A DNA stretch of 14,545 nt, taken from the NCBI GenBank assembly GCA_036847245.1, contig DAIUAL010000073.1, positions 1-14,545 of the forward strand. The letters are read 5' to 3'. Source of the stretch: UBA4661 sp002405405 (lineage in GTDB: Bacteria; Bacteroidota; Ignavibacteria; Kapaibacteriales; UBA4661). A model generated the notes under the pieces. That model searched no databases and was not told the DNA's origin. It saw only the letters and a program-made list of their open reading frames with translations. The translations under genes were made by a program, and so were the position numbers. Positions 13,524-14,545 of this stretch are shown one piece after another (position 1 is the first letter of the stretch; the number at the start of each line of letters is the position of its first letter).

Positions 13524-14545
13524 ATGAAACCCGACCAAACGCCTCTGCTTATTAGTGAAGTAACCTTTCTTGTTACCGATGTTGAAACTACCGGCTCAAA
13601 CCCGGCAAGCAATCGTGTAACTGATATTTGTTCGGTAGCTCTACGCGATGGCGAGGTCTTACAAGAAGTTTCATCTTTGGTGAATCCGCGCCAACATATC
13701 CCTTCGATGATTCAAAAAATGACGGGCATTACTGATGCTATGGTCTATAATGCACCTTCCGAGAGCGATGTCTTTCGGCGTGTGCATCGCATGTTTGCAA
13801 CCGCATCAAACCCTGTCTTTGTTGCGCACAATGTGCAGTTCGATTGGGGGTTTGTTTCTCATGCCATGGCGCGGAGCGGTGTGCCACCTGCCGACATACA
13901 ACGCCTGTGTACGTACCGCTTGGCGAAACGACTGCTACCACGCCATAAGCGATTTAATCTCGGTGCGCTTGCCGAACATTTTGATATTAAAATTGCTCAA
14001 CGCCACCGCGCACAAGGCGATGCATGGGCAACTGTAAAAATACTCGAACATTTTTTGGAGATTCTCCAAGAGCAATTCGATGTGCAAACGCTTGACGATG
14101 TACTGGGTTTTCAGTACAAAGCGATGAGCAATTTCAAGGCAATTCCCAAAGGCATAGAGCGTCTGCGCGACCGCATCAACAGCATTCCCGAAGAGCCGGG
14201 CGTGTATCGTTACATGGGCAAGAGCGGTGAAATGCTGTATATCGGCAAAGCAAAATCACTAAAGAATCGTGTGAGTTCGTATTTCCAACAAGGAACAGAA
14301 CACAGTAAGAAAATTGCGGAATTAGTCAAGCAAGTGCATGACATTGAGTGGACTTGTACGGGTAGTGAATTGTCGGCATTGCTTCTTGAATCTAAGCTGA
14401 TTAAAGAGCATCGTCCACGCTATAACACCATGATTAAAAAATATCGCCGCTATCCTTTTTTACGATTGCATGATGTGCAGGGCGATGGCTTCCCGCGTTT
14501 GGATTATACCTTTGAAATTTACGATGATGGTGCAGAGTACTTTGG
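13524..14545 (+). CDS. DnaQ-type 3'-5' exonuclease fused to UvrC/Cho-like GIY-YIG endonuclease (partial)
   Basis: The gene is open to the window end; 340 complete codons are visible. The N-terminal domain (about 12-183) is a DEDDh exonuclease like the proofreading subunit of DNA polymerase III: DVETTG with Asp19 and Glu21, AHNVQFDWGF with Asp107, and HRAQGD with His161 and Asp166. All catalytic residues are present. After a linker (about 185-218) comes a GIY-YIG nuclease domain like the N-terminal half of UvrC: PGVYRYMGKSGEMLYIGKAK (225-244) with Tyr228, Tyr239 and Gly241, then Arg249 and catalytic Glu289 in LLLESKLIKEHRPRYN. Such fusions are known in Bacteroidota and Actinomycetota and are thought to act in DNA repair, probably as a Cho-like incision enzyme with trimming. 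The ATG at 13524 is used because homology starts soon after; no Shine-Dalgarno is seen. Confidence 0.92.
   Translation, partial: MKPDQTPLLISEVTFLVTDVETTGSNPASNRVTDICSVALRDGEVLQEVSSLVNPRQHIPSMIQKMTGITDAMVYNAPSESDVFRRVHRMFATASNPVFVAHNVQFDWGFVSHAMARSGVPPADIQRLCTYRLAKRLLPRHKRFNLGALAEHFDIKIAQRHRAQGDAWATVKILEHFLEILQEQFDVQTLDDVLGFQYKAMSNFKAIPKGIERLRDRINSIPEEPGVYRYMGKSGEMLYIGKAKSLKNRVSSYFQQGTEHSKKIAELVKQVHDIEWTCTGSELSALLLESKLIKEHRPRYNTMIKKYRRYPFLRLHDVQGDGFPRLDYTFEIYDDGAEYF

Noticed and set aside
13735..14037. Plus-strand frame of 100 codons
   Set aside because: It is a shadow of the exonuclease gene, whose own frame holds all catalytic motifs from 13524.

Overview
The window looks like a contig from a bacterium of the Bacteroidota/Chlorobiota (FCB) superphylum. 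Four things point that way. A perfect Bacteroidota-type promoter (TTTG, 19 nt, TATGTTTG) precedes the first gene. Shine-Dalgarno sequences are almost absent. FtsI carries C-terminal PASTA repeats, and the glutamine synthetase is of type III. The exact lineage is not resolved; Kapabacteria, Ignavibacteria or Chlorobi relatives are a guess. A run of 10 Ns shows that this is draft sequence. I see no phage, IS element, CRISPR array or obvious recent transfer.

Layout. (1) 1-2975: an Lrp/AsnC regulator broken by the N gap, then glnN (type III glutamine synthetase), closed by a strong bidirectional terminator. (2) 3009-5686, minus strand: ftsI and ftsL, overlapping by 4 bp. They form a septal cell-wall pair without the usual mraW or murE neighbours. 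(3) About 5.9-6.7 kb: a secreted, probably outer-membrane beta-barrel protein with a Thr/Gln/Lys-rich linker. Convergent to it is a crotonase-family gene resembling LiuC. (4) 7600-9087: gatB, followed by a hairpin terminator. (5) 9171-9614: a gene-free stretch of over 400 bp with small dyads. It leads into kaiB and kaiC (9615-11456), the clock-protein pair, with no kaiA in the window. (6) 11537-11623: tRNA-Ser(GGA) with its own promoter candidate and terminator. (7) 11770-13359: a metallo-beta-lactamase-fold hydrolase and a DUF4156-like lipoprotein. (8) From 13524 to the window end: a DnaQ-type exonuclease fused to a UvrC-like GIY-YIG nuclease, cut off by the window.

Most genes are independent housekeeping or accessory units. 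The supported functional groupings are Lrp with GlnN (nitrogen metabolism), FtsL with FtsI (divisome), and KaiB with KaiC (a likely timing or stress oscillator). The Kai pair is the most interesting part. KaiC keeps both catalytic glutamate pairs and the Ser-Thr phosphorylation pair, KaiB keeps its fold-switch residues, the first P-loop of KaiC has Ala in place of a near-invariant Gly, and the C-terminal KaiA-binding tail is shortened.
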